Shown: positions 12,660 to 25,603, numbered from the stretch's first letter. The stretch: DNA of 64,000 nt from Metopolophium dirhodum (GCF_019925205.1 NC_083560.1:60124270-60188269); one strand, 5' to 3'. The notes: generated by a model not told the origin, from the letters alone. Program-made: numbers and translations.

Positions 12660-12821
12660 ATTATTGTTTACAACGCCATGACAATCCAGACTTTCGTGCG
12701 AGTCATAAGTCAAAGTGTACAAGTCCATTACAAATCTTGAGTCTTTTTTATAGTGCCTTTGATCGTACCGAAAATTGGTCGGGTTCATCGACCACGGATT
12801 TACTAGCATACTTGTAGCCAT
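12660..12821 (-). CDS. First coding exon, possibly an alternative SCHIP1 start
   Basis: A minus-strand ATG at 12819-12821 (aaaATG, A at -3) opens a 54-codon exon beginning MATSMLVNPWSMNPTNF and ending at a consensus donor GTAAGT (12654-12659). The exon is 162 nt, so it ends in phase 0. Upstream (12.82-13.15 kb) is a moderately GC-rich stretch that could be 5' UTR and promoter. The next known minus-strand gene downstream is SCHIP1. However, a phase-0 acceptor ahead of its first coding exon is not obvious: the best-looking acceptor (near 4973) is in the wrong phase, and the weak one before codon CGC near 4926 is in phase. It may be an alternative SCHIP1 N-terminus or the start of a different gene. 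The peptide itself is not recognised. Confidence 0.5.
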
Positions 12822-13654
12822 TTTCAATAAAAATTTGATTATTTAAAAAAAACTATAAAAAATATATAACATAAAAATGTACTTAATACTTATAATTTCG
12901 AAACCTATGTGCGGATGTACAAACAATTCAAAATAAACAAAACGCAGTTGAAAGTCTTGACGTTACGAATATTTGTATCACACTAATATGTGTTTAGAAT
13001 GAACTACTAGCAGTACATTAACTGTGGTAAAGTGAAAGTGCGAATAATAAAAAAAATAACCAGAACTAATCGAAATGTCCTTCTATAGGATCCGTTGCGA
13101 CTGGTCGCAGTCTCAATTCTCGATCAACGACAAACATTTAATTAACGGAGAAGGAGTAAAAAATCCATAATAATATATATCACTTTTGGTAACAAATAAA
13201 TAATAATAAATATATACCTACAAAAATTGTAACTGAATACTCTGATTACAATGAAATTCAATATTTATTATTGTGTTATTACTTATTGTGAAGTCGCATA
13301 TTCTCTGCCTAGTTCCAACATGTACCGTAGGTATATGATAAATTAATAACTATCAGTGGTTTAATCGGTGTACCTTTTTTCATAAAGTAAGTATAAGTGA
13401 AATAATTTTTATTTCGGTAAGAAAATCTTATGAGGAATTTAGTATTAAATAAAAATATTAAAAATTAATTAAAAAATATTTATCAAGTGTAAAAAGTCTA
13501 CGGGTTTTCTTTCTGAATTACAATTTATAGTACGTATAAATTATCGATTTTGACAAAAAATGTTGTTGTGTAAAATATATTCCAGTTTTCCTACAGTTTT
13601 TTGTTATCTAGATTTTACAAATAATTTTAAAAAAGTACTACGAATTTTTTGCTT

Positions 13655-13860
13655 CTGACTTTCAAAGTAGGTACCAACTAGATCAAATTTTCTACCAAAA
13701 TCTACCCTAAAAGTTGATTAAAGATTAAATCAATTATTTTAAGATTCAGACTTTCAAAATATGATGGCGGATACAAAAAAAAAGAATACCTATTGTAATA
13801 AAACCAATATGGCCATATAGCAATATACATTCTCTCGCTTCACTCAGGATATATATATCA
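13655..13860 (+). repeat. Diverged fragment of the dispersed aphid-type repeat
   Basis: Contains the order of motifs seen at the right end of the full copies: CCAACTAGATCA, a short GATGGCGGATAC-like block, AAAACCAATA, then CTCGCTTCACTCAGGAT. It is degenerate and truncated. Confidence 0.55.
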
Positions 13861-14466
13861 TATATATAAAGAATAATATTAGTTAACACATACAAATATT
13901 ATTTTGTAGAACTTCATCAAGTTACAATCTTAAAAACAACATTATATTATAATGTTTCTATTTTGTACTTAGAATAATCAAATAGATGAAAATCGAGTGT
14001 GCCTCGTCAATCGTCATTTATATAGTATATTACTCATCATTGTAAATTGTATGGAATATATATGTGTTAAAATGTTAAATTTGAATTCAATAATAAATTG
14101 ATAAAGCATACAAAAAAAAATCTGAGCGGAGGACGAATATATTGCTATTATATAATTATTATTATTATTTTTTCATTAATTTTTAAAGGCATCGACTACA
14201 AGGTTATTAGCCTGCGTTACATTTTTTTTTGCATTGGAAGAATAGATTGAATTTTCATTACATTACACTAGGTGCATTTAATTAAATTACTTAAGTTATT
14301 ACTATTATATTTTGTACCTACATTTTTTGTTTTAGATAATTAATATTATTAAAAGAGATGACGCAGTTTAGTTTCGTTTATGAATTTAATTCGTTACATG
14401 AGGGAGAAAAGGTTGCTAAATGTTTAGTAGTTTTTAAAAACGTTGGGTAAAATCAACAAAAAAAAA

Positions 14467-15934
14467 GGTGGATAAGTGGATGTCGCTCTGCTGTACGGTA
14501 GGTTACAAGTGGGTCACTGTAATGGATGGTGTTAAATTTGAATTCAATGATATAATATCATTGTATAAGAAAAACGATTCTGAGCGAAAACGGTCAGTCA
14601 GCCTATGATTTTACCAAGTATATTTGATGATATTATTGTGAATAAAGTAATTTATATATAACCTATTTACGTGGAGCCTTGTTTTAAATTTTCAATCCTT
14701 AGCCATAAAAGTTAAAAATTTATAAATTTTTAACTACAAAATAATTAATAAATTATAAATTTGATAAATGTTGTCAAAATTTGAACTTTAAATGCTTATA
14801 AAAAAAAATTGTGCCTATGTATTTTTAATATTTTTCAACTGCTATTAGAACGATATATCAGGAGCCTTATATTAAATTTTCACGCTTTTTTACCCAACAA
14901 ATGAAAATTTATTGATATTTATAGAAAAAAAAAACTAAAAAAATTGAAAACTGACAATGTCCGTAAACAGCTCAAAAAGAGTCAAAATATTTTAACATTT
15001 TATGGTGTATAGAAAATGCTAATATAAACATTCAGTGAAATTTTCAAGTATCTACATATTCGTTTTTTAATTACAATAAAATAAGAAAATTGTTACATGA
15101 GAAATCGAGTAAATATCAAACGTTGTAAAAATATAAATTTCAGACGCTCATAAAAATTTAATTTAAGTTTCTTCTAGACATTTTTTTTTTGATAAAGGTA
15201 GACAAACTTATGAGTAATCTTATATTACATTTTCAAATCTTAGATTTAAAAAAAAAAATTTTTATGAATTCTCATCAAAATAATTTGCTATTTTTCGTGA
15301 TTTTTCCGTTTTTGTCAAAATTTGAACTTTAAATGCTTATAATTAAAAACTGTGACTAAGGATTTTTAATTTTTTTCATCTGCCTTTGAAACAATAACCT
15401 AGGAGCCTTCTATTAAATTTTCAAGCTTTTTTACTCAACAGATAAAATTTTATTGATATTTATAGAAAAAAAAAACTAAAAAAATTGAAAACTGACAATG
15501 GCCGTAAACAGCTCAAAAAGAGTCAAAATATTTTGTAAATTTTATGGTGTATAGAAAATGCTAATATAAACATTCAGTCAAAATTTCATGTCCCTACGGT
15601 CATTTGTTTTAAAGTTACACCAAAAACCAAAATCGATTTTCTCGAAAACAGATTTTGCGTAAAAATTCCCGTTTTTCCTTAATTTTTCTTTTGTTTTTCA
15701 CGTCGCTTGTGAAAACTACTGGGAAATTTTTACTTTTGACCCCCCAAAGTACCAACTAGATTCACTTTCCTATCAGAAAAGTTACTATTGAAGAAAATCC
15801 AAGCACTTTTACTGTCCTAAAAGGTGATGACAGACACAAAAATAAAAAAAAAATAAAAAATAAAAAAAAAATAAAAAAAAAAAACACACATCATTGTAAA
15901 ATCAATACATTCATCGCTTCGCTCAGAATCTAAA
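14467..15934 (+). repeat. Full copy A of a ~1.4-kb dispersed non-coding repeat
   Basis: It begins GGTGGATAAGTGG and ends CGCTCAGAATCTAAA. About 110 bp from the left end is ACGATTCTGAGCGAAAACGG, whose GATTCTGAGCG is the inverse of the right terminus, so the core is bounded by an 11-bp inverted repeat. The interior carries a ~280-bp unit twice in direct orientation (about 14770-15050 and 15317-15597). There is no coding capacity. Related copies occur at 15.9, 20.9, 22.8, 24.2, 34.8, 44.5, 56.9 and 59.1 kb. It is probably a non-autonomous DNA element. No target duplication was found. Confidence 0.85.
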
Positions 15935-16766
15935 TTAAAAATCCTTCGTCACAGTTTTTATTTATAAGCATTTAAAGTTCAAATTTTGACAAAACACGGA
16001 AAAATCACGAAAAATAGCAAATTATTTTGAGTTGAGAATTCATAAAAATTTTTCTTTTTAAATCTAAGATTTGAAAATGTAATATAAGATTACTCATAAG
16101 TTTGTCTACCTTTATCAAAAAAAAAAAATGTCTAGAAGAAACTTAAATTAAATTTTTATGAGCGTCTGAAATTTATATTTTTACAACATTTGATATTTAC
16201 TCGATTTTTCATGTAACAATTTTCTTATTTTATTGTAATTAAAAAACGAATGACTGTAGATACTTGAAAATTTCACTGAATGTTTATATTAGCATTTTCT
16301 ATACACCATAAAATGTTGAAAATATTTTGACTCTTTTTGAGCTGTTTACGGACATTGTCAGTTTTCAATTTTTTTAGTTTTTTTTTCTATAAATATCAAC
16401 ATAGGCACAATTTTTTTTTATAAGCATTTAAAGTTCAAATTTTGACAACATTTATCAAATTTATAATTTATTAATCATTTTGTGGTTAAAAATTTATAAA
16501 TTTATAAATTCTTAACTTTTATGGCTAAAGATTGAAAATTTAAAACAAGGCTCCACGTAAATAGGTTATAATATATAAATTACTTTATTCACAATAATAT
16601 CATCAAATATACTTGGTAAAATCATAGGCTAACTGACCGTTTTTGCTCAGAATCGTTTTTCTTATACAATGATATTATTATATCATTGAATTCAAACTTA
16701 ACACCATCCATTACAGTGACCCACTTGTAACCTACTGTACAGCAGAGCGACATCCACTTATCCACC
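15935..16766 (-). repeat. Copy A', inverted and 5'/internally deleted
   Basis: It starts directly where copy A ends and reads the same family in the opposite direction, ending CATCCACTTATCCACC at 16766. Relative to copy A it lacks the 3' terminal third and about 95 bp internally. With copy A it forms an inverted repeat with arms of more than 800 bp (14467-15372 and 15938-16766) around a spacer of about 565 bp. Confidence 0.85.
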
Positions 16767-17443
16767 TTTTTTTTATATCAATTCTCACGCTTGATAAAAT
16801 ATTCAAAATATTTTGACTCACTTTGAGCTGTTTACGAACATTTTCGATTTCATGAGTTTTTTTCTATAATTATTAATATTTTTGTGAAATTAGATTAGCT
16901 AGGTTGGCCATCTTTGCTTGGTTTGTGTTTATTTAACTGTAGGGTTTTTACTAAAAATGTCGATAAAAATAATTATTTGTTCGGTCAAAAAGTTTAAATA
17001 GTATATTGTGTTGCAAGGGCGGGAAGTGCCGCACACGACGCCCGCGACTGAAATGGCCTTCCCGCGCGAGCCACACATACTATTTTTTGTCACGCCCCTG
17101 CGTTCATGGAAAAGGTTATGCAGGGATCTATGCAACAATTATAGACTATTCTACAAAAACAATTTCATTGAACACATTTTATTTTATTTCAAAATTACAA
17201 TTTTCACTTTGTATATTTTATTATTGTAACTGATAAGATTATTATACAAATTGCGTGAAATAAACTTACTAACGCATCGTTCGACGCACTTATCTAGGAA
17301 CAGTGCAAATTAAATATGTTTAAATGTTTATGCGTCATGCAAGGAGGTTATACTATACATTTAAGATGTAACCAAAAGTTTATGTTTTGTAAGGACCGTG
17401 GTAGGTATACATTTTAGTTCCTGGTTGTGCAGGGGATACGCGG
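16767..17443. repeat. Decayed repeat region, GC-rich core
   Basis: 16770-16880 still resembles internal parts of the dispersed repeat. 17015-17105 is GC-rich and ends TTTTTTGTCACGCC, which recurs inverted at 17600-17620 as GGCGTGACAAAAAATATA (and at 33.36 kb). 17130-17360 shares blocks with 7.49-7.59 kb. It is probably a decayed transposon. No protein is recognised. Confidence 0.4.
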
Positions 17444-17535
17444 CCGGCACTTTTGGGGATTTCTTATTTTCCACCCGGCACTTTTGGGGATTTCCTCTTT
17501 TCCGCCCGGCACTTTGGGGATTTCCACTTAACCGC
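17444..17535. repeat. 31-bp minisatellite, three units
   Basis: Three head-to-tail units start at 17444, 17475 and 17506 with period 31/31/30. Each begins CCGGCACTTTTGGGGATTTC (third unit with one T fewer). The units are GC-rich in AT-rich surroundings and lie between the inverted GTCACGCC / GGCGTGAC motifs at 17.09 and 17.60 kb, so they are probably internal to one decayed element. Confidence 0.85.
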
Positions 17536-17625
17536 CCGCTGGACGGAAAAAGGACGTTTTCGAACGCTTCAACCGTGGTCGAAAACCAAACTTTCGGTGC
17601 AGGCGTGACAAAAAATATAATTTAA

Positions 17626-18130
17626 GGCTCCTGATATCTTAGAAAATTATGAATATAGCCAAAATCTAGATTTTATAATATTAACTACAGCATGACATGA
17701 TGTAAATTTTTGTAACTGTACGATTCCTGGTTATAATTTATATAAATTATATTACTTAAAAATTAAAATAAATCAAAACGACGGAGTTAGGTATGGTTTT
17801 TTTAAAAGAACATATTTTACAAACTGGGCTTGCAAACGTTATAAAAAAAACGATTGAAATTTGTAAACGTAATTATAACGGAAAACGATAATCAAAAAAA
17901 AAATAAATACTGTAAAACAAAATAATATAACGATTAACAAAATATATTATATATCATTAAACAAAACATAACGCAAAACGTAATTATTTATAGAATACCT
18001 ATCATTAAACGAAAAATATCGCTTTAACGTAATTTATAGAATTTCATTGAACAAAAAACAACGCAAAGCGAAATAATGTAAATCCATTTATTTGAAAGTT
18101 ATATTGGTTTCGTAGAAATATTTATTTATA
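17626..18130. repeat. A/T-rich degenerate repeats
   Basis: Between 17880 and 18080 short motifs of the form ATTAAACAAAA...AACGCAAA..CGTAATTATTTATAGAAT recur about four times with variation. There is no coding signal. Confidence 0.35.
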
Positions 18131-18829
18131 AATAATATAAAATGGATTTTTTTTTACAAATGCAAGCTTTATTTACAAATAGATTTGAGTATGATTATAT
18201 TTTAGAAGCGAATATATTAAAAGTCCTACTTACTTTAAACAATTTGTCAATAAGTATTTTATGCATTTATAGGTCACTTGCTAGTGACAGACACACATTC
18301 TCTACCAGCTTAAATTATATTATTTTGAAAGAAAAATAAGTAAATGGGTTTGTTGTAATCACATTATTGCAGTTGATATACATTTGATTATTGTATGATA
18401 CTGATATGCTTTCTAAACATGGTTTTAGATCGTTTATAAATGTTTTTACAAGAACACCGGTAGGTTCTAAATAACACTCTTGTCTGGACCATATTTTTGT
18501 GAAAGAGCTAAACAATCAAAACAAGAAAATAAAGGCTGGAGTTATTCAAACATGTATAACATAGCATTTTTCTATTATACTAAACGTTGAAATTTTAAAT
18601 AAAATAGATACGATTAAAAATACACAAAAATCAACGGACTATTTTAAATTAAAGAAATTATTCTAAAAAGAATCATGACATTAGTTATATAGTATTACAG
18701 ACATAAACACCTGTGTATTTACTGATGAAATAAACAATATTACTGTTGACTCGACTACCTTTCTATATCAACGTAAACTCTAAATCAAAATGCCTCAAAG
18801 AATAGATAACGGCCTGGTTTACTTCGTTC

Positions 18830-20800
18830 GGTACGTCGTAAAAATGGACTTTCTAAAGCAGTTAAAAAACACGCAAATAGTATACATCTAACCTCCTACT
18901 ATAGGTACTAAATATAAAAAAAAAACTTTACAAAAATGCTGAAAACGTCTAAAATTGAATTTTATAAAAAGAAATTAGCAAATGTCTCACATAATAGTCC
19001 AAAATTAACGTGGAAGGTAATTAGAGAAATGTTAGACAGGAACAAAAAATCTGTAAAGGACAAAATTAAGAACATTGTACAAACAAATACAAATTCTCAT
19101 AGAGTAGGTGTCTAATATTTTTAATGATTTTTCTTTATTAGTGTTGGTCGAGATCTTTTATAATTGAATCAACCCTTTAAAACATGAAGCTCTTTCTCCA
19201 AATGTTTCTTTTGAAAACTGTTTTAATAATAAGGTTGAAACGGGTTTTGATGGATTTATGACCAATATTTGTAAACATGTAATAGAACATATTACAATAG
19301 ATCCCCTAACTTAAATTTATAATTAAGCTTAAAAAATGGTATCTTCCTTGAAGTATGGAAACTAGCAGATATATTTATTAAGCCACTTTTCAAAACAGGA
19401 GACAAATTATGTATACATAATTATAGACTTATATCTATGCTAAGAAATTTCTCAAAAGCTTTAGAAAAAATTGTTAAATCTAGGTTATAACTTATAACTA
19501 CCTTCTTGGAAAAAATAAATGAGTATCTAATGATCAATTTGGTCTTAGGCTATGTTTGGGAACTGAAGACGCATTATATAGTACAATTAAATATATTAAA
19601 AAAGCCCTTGATGATGGAAAAAAACCTTTAGCAATTTTTTTTGGATCTATAGATACCTATAGACGTGCAAATGTGTATGAGATTAAAATGGTGTTGAATC
19701 TACAACAGTTTTCTATGTGTGTAGCAAAGGCTTTTGATACGGTGAATCATACTGAACTCATGCGAATCTTACCGGACTTCGGCATTGAGAATTCTAGTTT
19801 TAAGTGATTTAATAGTTATTTGATTAACCGAAGCCAAGTTGTCAAAATAAACGATGTCATTAGTAATCCATTGACATTAAATTGCGGAGTACCGCAACGT
19901 ATACCAGTGTTCAAGGCCCTCTTTTGTTTATTCTGTACATCAATAGTTTATGTAACCTTGAAATTGATGGAAAAATTATAACCTATGTAGATGAAATATG
20001 TTGAATTTTCGATGACGATTCTTGAGAAAATATTTTAAATTCCCTAGCTAGTTACGAAACTGCTTAGTTTACCCTCTAGCTTCTATAATTTACGTCATGT
20101 TACTCCTACTAATACCCTGCGTATAGTGTATTAAGATTTCTATCAAGCTATCTATTTCTATATGATTAACGAGTCTGGGAAGCCTGAATGATAATAAGCA
20201 TACCTAGGTATCCTTTAATAAATCAACAAAAACCAATATGTCTGAGGAAGCGTACGTTAGAAAGCTCTTCAAAAGATAATGTTAAGACATTTAATGTGCT
20301 ACCGATCAAATTAGTAATTACTATTTAAGAAAATAGCTATGTGGATAATACAAATTTAAATTATTAGGTTCATATAAATGTTGAAAAAAGAAAACATTTA
20401 GTGATTAATGCCAAAGTTATTTATTTTAAGAAATCCTTCGGTAAAAAATGAATGGACTTTCTTGCACCGACCTATTATATAATACTATATGCCTTTAAAT
20501 TAAAAAAACAAATATTTATGTAAATGGTAGTTTTAATGTTAAAAAACTTATACTCGAATGGTTATTTTCAAAATATGTATAGTGTATATTTATGACCTAT
20601 ATTATCTATGTTGTATCACAAATCTTTTTTGTTCTATCTCTATTGGTAAGTTGTAACTGTATACAATTAACTTTTAGTTTGTAATTTAAAATCTGATATA
20701 ATTCTGTAATTTCAACTCTCCGCCTTCTGCGCCAGCTTAAAGAAAGTAGATAAATTATGTAAATTTGTGGTTTGTAATATGTAAATATGTGGTTAAAAAA
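18830..20800 (+). pseudogene. Decayed non-LTR retrotransposon (LINE) ORF2
   Basis: Plus-strand fragments in several frames match the better-preserved LINE at 54.2 kb. They include a linker with LTWKVIREMLDRNKKSVKD near 19010-19060, then GTEDALYSTIKYIKKALDD (19556-19610), KAFDTVNHTELMRILPDFG (about 19730-19785) and CGVPQR near 19890. Stops and frameshifts interrupt it throughout. About 80 bp is inserted inside the block equal to motif A of the reverse transcriptase. The 3' part (20480-20800) resembles the tail of the 54-kb copy, including GCTTAAAGAAAGTAGATAA. It encodes no functional protein. Confidence 0.8.
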
Positions 20801-20924
20801 ATTTACATTTATCCAAAAAAATTAAATCAACTTAATTTTTACCAATGACTAATAAAAAGTAAATTACTTTAATAACAATAGAATAACAGAATATACAATA
20901 TAGGACATAGGTACTTAGTAATAT

Positions 20925-21079
20925 AGGCTGACCGACCGTCTTCGCTCAGAATCGTTTTTCGTGTAGATACAACGATTTTATATCATATAGAATAAAAATG
21001 TAAGTACCTATCTAATACATCTATTAATGTGACCCACTTGACACCTACTGTACAACAGAGCGGTACCCACTTTCACACC
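20925..21079 (-). repeat. Truncated copy of the dispersed repeat (left end)
   Basis: Carries the reverse-orientation left-end block: GACCGTCTTCGCTCAGAATCG, the internal ATATCAT hairpin remnant, GTGACCCACTTG and CTACTGTACAACAGAGCGG. Confidence 0.75.
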
Positions 21080-22150
21080 TTTTTATTTTTAAAACCTTTA
21101 TTTTATTTCTTAAATAAATAGGTATAGGACGGGAAACCATATAACAATTACAATTTTTATGTTTTGGCCTTAGGGTACGCTAAAAATGTACTTATTTGAA
21201 ACACGATTTAGAGAAATGAGAAGATCATATAGAATCTTAGATAGTATATCACCATAATATAATATTCATATAGGTAGCGTAAATATTATGTTATAATACT
21301 ATATTAAGATATACATTATACCTGATAAAAACCCTATTTTTATGATTTCACTTATAAAATCGATTTCATTCAAATTTAAACTGTGAAATACTGAAATGTT
21401 AAAAAAAATGTACCATACAATTAACTTACATTTATTTTTATTTTTAAACACAAAATGTAAAACAAATTGAACACGATATTCGTATTAAAAGCAAATGCAT
21501 ACATGACGGTTAAAGACACTACACCAATACTACTAAATAATTAACACAATCAACCACAAGAAACGGATTCAAACAACAGAATAAAATGAAGAAAGGGAAC
21601 GAAATCGCAAATTCAGCACAGTCTCCACAGTATATGTATTTTTGTTTTTACTTCGTCTAGCCCTCATTTTATTATCTTCCTACATCTTTCTATAAAAAAG
21701 ACAAGAAGAGAAATAATAAAAAGAAGGATCAAATTAATAAATATAACAAAATATCTTGGATGGAAACTATGGTAGTCAGCGTAAAGAAACCAAATAAAAA
21801 TTCAATTTAAGGCTTAAACAGACTTAAGAAGACAGAAACCCCATTTAACTTAAATAATACAGAAAATAAATAAAAAGAAAGAGAAGAAAAATATAATTCT
21901 GGACACTTATCTCTGTTTTGTAACTAGTTAATTAATTTTTAATAACATTCAAAGTTAACCAAATACTATTTCGAAAAATGTAATATATTCAAAACTTGTT
22001 AATCCATATATTATGTTATATACTTATATACTTATACTCGGATAGGATATCAGATGACAAAAACTGTAAACTCTTTTTCCTTTTCTTAATTTTTGTATTA
22101 TAATTGTATAGCAATTTAGATTTAAAATATGACGACACACTTTTTTTTAT
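21080..22150. other. AT-rich spacer, nothing recognised
   Basis: No coding or repeat signal could be supported. Confidence 0.4.
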
Positions 22151-22164
22151 AACATAAGGGAATG

Positions 22165-22560
22165 TTGTAAGCGCCAAATTGGTTGGCGCATACAATAATT
22201 AATATCACTAAACAAAATCTAGTAGAAAATATATCTATACACAATTATAATTTCATTACCAATCGAAAAACATAATAAAAATAATAGACAGTATCATATT
22301 ATTTGAAATAATATGTGAATGAAGAAAATGAGCCGAAGCAGCAGATTCTAGAATAATAATATTTAAGGAGCGACGTAAGCACCGCAGTAGAAGGACCGCG
22401 CGGAACCTCGAGAGAGGCCCGTATGTTGGTAAGCGGTTCATAGAGACTCGTATTTAGATATAGTGTGTTTGTTTATTATTAATAAAAGTAATTTAAGAGT
22501 GAATTGTTATTTTATTCTGTGTACTATCGAAAGATAGGCGAAAGACATAAATTACTCACT
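22165..22560. repeat. Possible solo LTR
   Basis: Begins near TGTTGTAAGCGCC with a small hairpin (TTGTAAGCGCCAA and its near inverse). It has a GC-richer block at 22370-22440, then AATAAAAGTAATTTAAGAG (a candidate polyadenylation signal) and a GT-rich tail ending around ATTACTCAC. This order resembles a retrotransposon LTR (U3-R-U5). No primer-binding site, internal region or target duplication was confirmed, so the call is tentative. Confidence 0.3.
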
Positions 22561-22790
22561 GGATTATTAGAAAATGTTGGGTAAATTAACGTTTTAATTC
22601 TAAATAACAATTAACTGGAAAATTGTGTAACGTTTTAATTGTAAATAACATAAAACGTAATTTTTTTTGAAATGCAACATCTGATTCTTATAGAACTGAA
22701 TAAGTATACTCGCTTGATTAATGTTTCTTAAAATTATTCAAATGATTTTAAAGTTATTACCTAATTGTTCATGCATGTTACAGACATTTT

Positions 22791-24169
22791 AGATTCTGAG
22801 CGAAGCGATGAATGTATTGATTTTACAATGATGTGTGTTTTTTTTTTTTTTTATTTTTATTTTTATTTTTTTTTTTGTGTCTGTCATCACCTTTTAGGAC
22901 AGTAAAAGTGCTTGGATTTTCTTCAACAGTAACTTTTCTGATAGGAAAGTGAATCTAGTTGGTACTTTGGGGGGGGGGGGGGGGTCAAAAGTAAAAATTT
23001 CCCAGTAGTTTTCACAAGCGACGTGAAAAACAAAAGAAAAATTAAGGAAAAAACGGGAATTTTACGCAAAATCTGTTTTCGAGAAAATTTTGAAAATATT
23101 TTGACTCTTTTTGAGCTGTTTACGGCCATTGTCAGTTTTCAATTTTTTTAGTTTTTTTTTCTATAAATACCAATAACATTTTATCTGTTGAGTAAAAAAG
23201 CTTGAAAATTTAATAGAAGGCTCCTAGGTTATTGTTTCAAAGGCAGATGAAAAAAATTAAAAATCCTTAGTCACAGTTTTTAATTATAAGCATTTAAAGT
23301 TCAAATTTTGACAAAATACGGAAAAATCACGAAAAATAGCAAATTATTTTGATGAGAATTCATAAAAATTTTTCTTTTTAAATCTAAGATTTGAAAATGT
23401 AATATAAGGTTACTCATAAGTTTGTCTACCTTTATCAAAAAAAAAATGTCTAGAAGAAACTTAAATTAAATTTTTATGAGCGTCTGAAATTTATATTTTT
23501 ACAACATTTGATATTTACTCGATTTCTCATGTAACGATTTTTTTATTTTATTGTAATTAAAAAACGAATGACTGTAGATACTTGAAAATTTCACTGAATG
23601 TTTATATTAGCATTTTCTATACACCATAAAATTTTGAAAATATTTTGACTCTTTTTGAGCCTTTTACGGACATTGTCAGTTTTCAATTTTTTTAGTTTTT
23701 TTTCTATAAATATCAATAAAATTTTATTTGTTGGGTAAAAAAGCGTGAAAATGTAATATAAGGCTCCTGATATATCGTTCTAATGGCAGTTGAAAAATAT
23801 TAAAAATATATAGGCACAAGTTTTTTTTATAAGCATTTAAAGTTCAAATTTTGACAACATTTATCAAATTTATAATTTATTAATTATTTTGTGGTTAAAA
23901 ATTTATAAATTTATAAATTTTTAACTTTTATGGCTAAGGATTGAAAATTTAAAACAAGGCTCCACGTAAATAGGTTATATATAAATTACTTTATTCACAA
24001 TAATATCATCAAATATACTTGGTAAAATCATAGGCTGACTGACCGTTTTCGCTCAGAATCGTTTTTCTTATACAATGATATTATATCATTGAATTCAAAT
24101 TTAACACCATCCATTACAGTGACCCACTTGTAACCTACTGTACAGCAGAGCGACATCCACTTATCCACC
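22791..24169 (-). repeat. Copy B1 of the dispersed repeat
   Basis: Reverse orientation. It starts AGATTCTGAGCGAAGCGATG and ends CATCCACTTATCCACC. It includes a G homopolymer of about 17 at 22965-22982 and has both internal ~280-bp units. It is followed after four Ts by copy B2 in the same orientation. Confidence 0.88.
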
Positions 24170-24173
24170 TTTT

Positions 24174-25603
24174 AGATTCTGAGCGAAGCGATGAATGTAT
24201 TGATTCTACAATGATGTGTGTTTTTTTTTTTTGTGTCTGTCATCACCTTTTAGGACAGTAAAAGTGCTTGGATTTTCTTCAATAGTAACTTTTCTGATAG
24301 GAAAGTGAATCTAGTTGGTACTTTGGGGGGGTCAAAAGTAATAATTTCCCAGTAGTTTTCACAAGCGACGTGAAAAACAAAAGAAAAATTAAGGAAAAAC
24401 GGGAATTTTTACGCAAAATCTGTTTTCGAGAAAATCGATTTTGGTTTTTGGTGTAACTCTAAAACAAATGACTGTAGGGACATGACATTTTGAATGAATG
24501 TTCATATTAGCATTTTCTATACACCATAAAATTTACAAAATATTTTGACTCTTTTTGAGCTGTTTACGGCCATTGTCAGTTTTCAATTTTTTTAGTTTTT
24601 TTTTCTATAAATATCAATAAAATTTTATCTGTTGAGTAAAAAAGCTTGAAAATTTAATAGAAGGCTCCTAGGTTATTGTTTCAAAGGCAGATGAAAAAAA
24701 TTAAAAATCCTTAGTCACAGTTTTTGTTTATAAGCATTTAAAGTTTAAATATTGACAAAATACGGAAAAATCGCGAAAATTAGCAAATTATTTTGAGTTG
24801 AGAATTCATAAAAATTTTTCTTTTTAAATCATTTGAAAATGTAATATAAGATTACTCATAAGTTTGTCTACCTTTATCAAAAAAAAAATGTCTAGAAGAA
24901 ACTTAAATTAAATTTTTATGAGCGTCTGAAATTTATATTTTTACAACATTTGATATTTACTCGATTTCTCATGTAACAATTTTCTTATTTTATTGTAATT
25001 AAAAAACGAATGACTGTAGATACTTGAAAATTTCACTGAATGTTTATATTAGCATTTTCTATACACCATAAAATGTTAAAATATTTTGACTCTTTTTGAG
25101 CTGTTTACGGACATTGTCAGTTTTCAATTTTTTTAGTTTTTTTTTCTATAAATATCAATAAATTTTCATTTGTTGGGTAAAAAAGCGTGAAAATTTAATA
25201 TAAGGCTCCTGATATATCGTTCTAATAGCAGTTGAAAAATATTAAAAATACATAGGCACAATTTTTTTTTATAAGCATTTAAAGTTCAAATTTTGACAAC
25301 ATTTATCAAATTTATAATTTATTAATTATTTTGTAGTTAAAAATTTATAAATTTTTAACTTTTATGGCTAAGGATTGAAAATTTAAAACAAGGCTCCACG
25401 TAAATAGGTTATATATAAATTACTTTATTCACAATAATATCATCAAATATACTTGGTAAAATCATAGGCTGACTGACCGTTTTCGCTCAGAATCGTTTTT
25501 CTTATACAATGATATTATATCATTGAATTCAAATTTAACACCATCCATTACAGTGACCCACTTGTAACCTACTGTACAGCAGAGCGACATCCACTTATCT
25601 ACC
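24174..25603 (-). repeat. Copy B2, tandem to B1
   Basis: Same start and end motifs and orientation as B1. B1 and B2 form a head-to-tail dimer sharing one TTTTAGATTCTGAGCG junction, which suggests unequal exchange, or insertion of one copy into the end of another. Confidence 0.88.

Noticed and set aside
22296..22316. 21-bp palindrome CATATTATTT-G-AAATAATATG
   Set aside because: The flanking 8-mers do not match, and chance is plausible in A/T-rich sequence.
22965..22982. Run of about 17 G
   Set aside because: It sits at the same place as shorter G runs in other repeat copies. It is treated as homopolymer slippage or sequencing uncertainty, not a signal.
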